64,000 nt of DNA, taken from assembly GCF_000420865.1 (NCBI RefSeq), contig NZ_ATVT01000004.1:62001-126000 (forward strand), written 5' to 3'. Within the stretch, counting starts at the first letter, position 1, and each line of letters begins with the position of its first letter. A program made the translations under genes and the position numbers. Positions 62,234 through 64,000 of the stretch are shown here, one piece after another. The notes beneath the pieces are model-generated. The model worked only from the letters and a program-made list of their open reading frames with translations, was not told where the DNA came from and searched no databases. This DNA comes from Butyrivibrio sp. XPD2006 (GTDB taxonomy: Bacteria; Bacillota; Clostridia; Lachnospirales; Lachnospiraceae).

Positions 62234-62279
62234 AAAAAAACTCCTGCTTTTTGTGCATTTTTGCTCACAAAAGCAGGAG
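62234..62279 (-). terminator. Terminator of the Lrp-aminotransferase operon
   Basis: On the minus strand CTCCTGCTTTTGTG (62279-62266) pairs with CACAAAAAGCAGGAG (62255-62241), one base bulged, and is followed by seven T. It insulates the arabinan operon from the unit upstream. Confidence 0.9.
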
Positions 62280-62317
62280 ATTTTAGTTTTGACTAAAGAT
62301 ATTTAATTCATTATACA

Positions 62318-63475
62318 TCAAAGTTTGCTGATAAAGCGCTCCAGTCTCTCCATGGCAGCTTTCAGGTTCTCAAGAGAATAAGCATAGGAAACCCTGATGT
62401 AGCCCTCTCCGCAGTCACCGAACGCTGTTCCCGGCACCACAGCAAGCTTCTCTTCCTTAAGAAGTCTTGTGCAGAATTCATCGCTGCTCATGCCAAACTT
62501 CTTGATACAGGGGAACACATAGAAGGCTCCGTACGGCTCAAAACAAGGAAGTCCGATCCTCTCAAACTCGCTGAGCAAGAATCGTCTTCTGTGATTGTAC
62601 TGCTCCTTCATCATAACGACATCGTCATCACCATTTCTCAAGGCCTCTACAGCTGCGTACTGACTGGTTGTAGGTGCACACATGATAGCAAACTGATGGA
62701 TCTTGACCATCTGCTCCATAATAGCCTGAGGTCCGCAGGCGTATCCAAGTCTCCAGCCCGTCATGGCATAAGCCTTGGAAAATCCGTTTATAAGGATTGT
62801 TCTCTCTTTCATACCCGGCAGAGATACAATGGAAACGTGCTTGCCGCTGTATGTGAGTTCGCCGTATATCTCATCGGATATGACATAAAGGTCTTTTTCT
62901 ATAACAACCTTGGCGATTGCCTCAAGATCTTCCTTCTCCATAATGGCACCGGTTGGGTTGTTGGGGAACGGAAGAACCAGAATCTTAGTCTTGTCTGTAA
63001 CCTTATCAAGAACTTCCTGAGCTGTCAGTCTGAACTGATTTTCTTCCTTGAGCTCGATGATAACAGGAACAGCATCTGCCAGAATTGCGCAAGGTTCATA
63101 GGATACATAGCTGGGCTGCGGGATAAGAACCTCATCCCCCTCATCGATCATTGCGCGAAGAGCAAGGTCAATGGCCTCAGATCCTCCTACTGTCACAAAG
63201 ATCTCTTTTATCGGGTCGTAGCTTACTCCCTGAGTCCTGTATATATAATTTGATATCTCTGTCCTGAGCTCTTTAAGTCCTGAATTGGATGTATAGAAGG
63301 TACGTCCCTTTTCCAGGGAATAGATACCCTCGTCTCTTATATGCCAGGGAGTATCGAAATCCGGTTCACCAACACCGAGGGAAATAGCCCCTTCGGTCTC
63401 AAGGACGATGTCAAAGAACTTTCTGATACCCGATGGCTTTATATCTACTACTTTCTTTCCGATTGGGTTTCTCAT
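62318..63475 (-). CDS. Class I/II PLP-dependent aminotransferase
   Basis: A 385-residue aminotransferase. The PLP lysine is in INGFSKAYAMTGWRLGY; FPNNPTGA, SDEIYGELTY and the C-terminal RVSYAYSLENL arginine are typical of aspartate/aromatic aminotransferases (subgroup Ia/If). The ATG overlaps the stop of the Lrp-type regulator (ATGA). Substrate specificity cannot be set from sequence alone. A terminator follows. Confidence 0.92.
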   Translation of the reverse strand: MRNPIGKKVVDIKPSGIRKFFDIVLETEGAISLGVGEPDFDTPWHIRDEGIYSLEKGRTFYTSNSGLKELRTEISNYIYRTQGVSYDPIKEIFVTVGGSEAIDLALRAMIDEGDEVLIPQPSYVSYEPCAILADAVPVIIELKEENQFRLTAQEVLDKVTDKTKILVLPFPNNPTGAIMEKEDLEAIAKVVIEKDLYVISDEIYGELTYSGKHVSIVSLPGMKERTILINGFSKAYAMTGWRLGYACGPQAIMEQMVKIHQFAIMCAPTTSQYAAVEALRNGDDDVVMMKEQYNHRRRFLLSEFERIGLPCFEPYGAFYVFPCIKKFGMSSDEFCTRLLKEEKLAVVPGTAFGDCGEGYIRVSYAYSLENLKAAMERLERFISKL

Positions 63476-63960
63476 GGTGATACTATCTCCCTTGTGTCTT
63501 CATATTTCTTGGTCAGAATTGTTCCATGGTCCTTGTACTTCTTAAGAATAAAGTGTGTAGCTGTGCTCAGGACCGTATCAAGCGTTGAGAGCTTGTTGCT
63601 GACAAAGCTTGCCACCTCATGAAGAGACTTACCCTCCAGGATTACCATAAGATCAAAACCACCGCTCATGAGGTATACGCTGGTAACTTCCGGATACTTG
63701 TAGATCCTCTCGGCAATGCTGTCAAATCCGATTCCTCTCTGTGGTGTAACCTTAACCTCAATAAGGGCATTGACCTTCTCTATATCGGTCTTGGACCAGT
63801 CTATCATTGTGTGATATCCGCAGATGATGCCCTCATCCTCAAGGCTTTTAAGCTCATTGGCAACCAGAAGCTCGTCTGCTCCCAGAAGAACGCTGAGTTC
63901 ATGTACATCTATACGGCTGTTTTTCTCAATAATACCTAGAATTTCTTCTCTTGTGCTCAT
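63472..63960 (-). CDS. Lrp/AsnC-family regulator
   Basis: A 162-residue regulator with N-terminal helix-turn-helix (SRIDVHELSVLLGADELLVANELKSLEDEGIICGYHTMI) and a C-terminal RAM ligand domain (VNALIEVKVTPQRG, VYLMSGGFDLMVILEG). Such proteins sense amino acids. It is coupled to the aminotransferase gene by a 4-nt overlap, so that gene is its likely partner or target. GGGGAG precedes the ATG. Its promoter lies at the right edge of the window. Confidence 0.92.
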   Translation of the reverse strand: MSTREEILGIIEKNSRIDVHELSVLLGADELLVANELKSLEDEGIICGYHTMIDWSKTDIEKVNALIEVKVTPQRGIGFDSIAERIYKYPEVTSVYLMSGGFDLMVILEGKSLHEVASFVSNKLSTLDTVLSTATHFILKKYKDHGTILTKKYEDTREIVSP

Positions 63961-64000
63961 TCTTGTTATTCTCCCCTTCTGACTTTATTTACTATAATAC

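Noticed and set aside
62591-63253. A 220-codon open frame antisense to the aminotransferase gene
   Set aside because: Cysteine- and leucine-rich shadow of a conserved gene, with no family features.
1-64000. CRISPR arrays, prophage, integrase or transposase genes
   Set aside because: No regularly spaced direct repeats, and no recombinase, capsid or transposase motifs were seen on either strand.

Overview
The window reads as a stretch of chromosome from a low-to-mid G+C, plant-polysaccharide-using Clostridia, most likely family Lachnospiraceae (Butyrivibrio/Pseudobutyrivibrio-like). The grounds are the Gram-positive style lipoproteins, sigma-A promoters and AGGAGG ribosome sites, the split two-subunit transketolase, the MsmK-type shared sugar ATPase, the YesL-type membrane protein and the density of arabinan/glucan genes. 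The genus is inference. I see no prophage, insertion sequence, CRISPR array or tRNA gene. About 58 protein genes are supported, most on the minus strand, in tight operons with short gaps or stop/start overlaps.

Layout. 1-10.8 kb: start of a dihydroorotase gene, plsC on the plus strand, then a long minus-strand run (tadA, solute-binding lipoprotein, aconitase-family enzyme, GH9-like lipoprotein, alpha/beta hydrolase, membrane-anchored MurF-like ligase, ddl). 10.9-13.9 kb: an Rrf2-type regulator, the SRP RNA gene with a consensus promoter that overlaps the regulator's stop codon, a CdaR/PucR-type regulator and the MsmK-type ATPase that probably energises the sugar importers here. 14-20.8 kb: GGDEF-like protein with a broken motif, YesL, GNAT, hydrolase, metG, map. 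20.9-26.2 kb: phnD-phnC-phnE-phnE plus a cytoplasmic 5'-nucleotidase, preceded by a promoter and leader that contain an intrinsic terminator and a small upstream frame. 26.2-32.8 kb: a sugar importer with a LacI regulator and an intracellular GH30 enzyme, with three copies of the palindrome AAAAACGTTTTT. 33-39 kb: araR, ribulokinase-like kinase, araD, split transketolase and rpe. 39.1-51 kb: mixed housekeeping (DNA glycosylase, membrane nuclease, PTS IIC, LysR, DinB, acetyltransferase, rlmD, trmL, a two-component system, mutS2). 51.2-53.5 kb: HtrA-like protein without its catalytic residues, and YhaM. 53.6-62.2 kb: arabinan locus with a CUT1 importer on the plus strand, and two GH43 enzymes, a GH51 arabinofuranosidase and an ArsR-type regulator on the minus strand. 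62.3-64 kb: aminotransferase and Lrp-type regulator.

How it fits together. Arabinan is probably trimmed outside the cell by the GH43 lipoprotein. The oligosaccharides would enter through the importer at 53.7-57.1 kb and be cut to L-arabinose by the cytosolic GH43 and GH51 enzymes. The araB/araD/transketolase/rpe operon would then pass the sugar into the pentose phosphate pathway. The isomerase araA is not in the window. The most notable regulatory signal is a tandem 11-bp element (AATCTAAAATA, 20-bp period) placed exactly 4 bp upstream of the -35 box in front of both arabinan operons. The second is the attenuator-like leader of the phn operon. Several proteins look like family members that have lost catalysis (HtrA-like, GH9-like, GGDEF-like).
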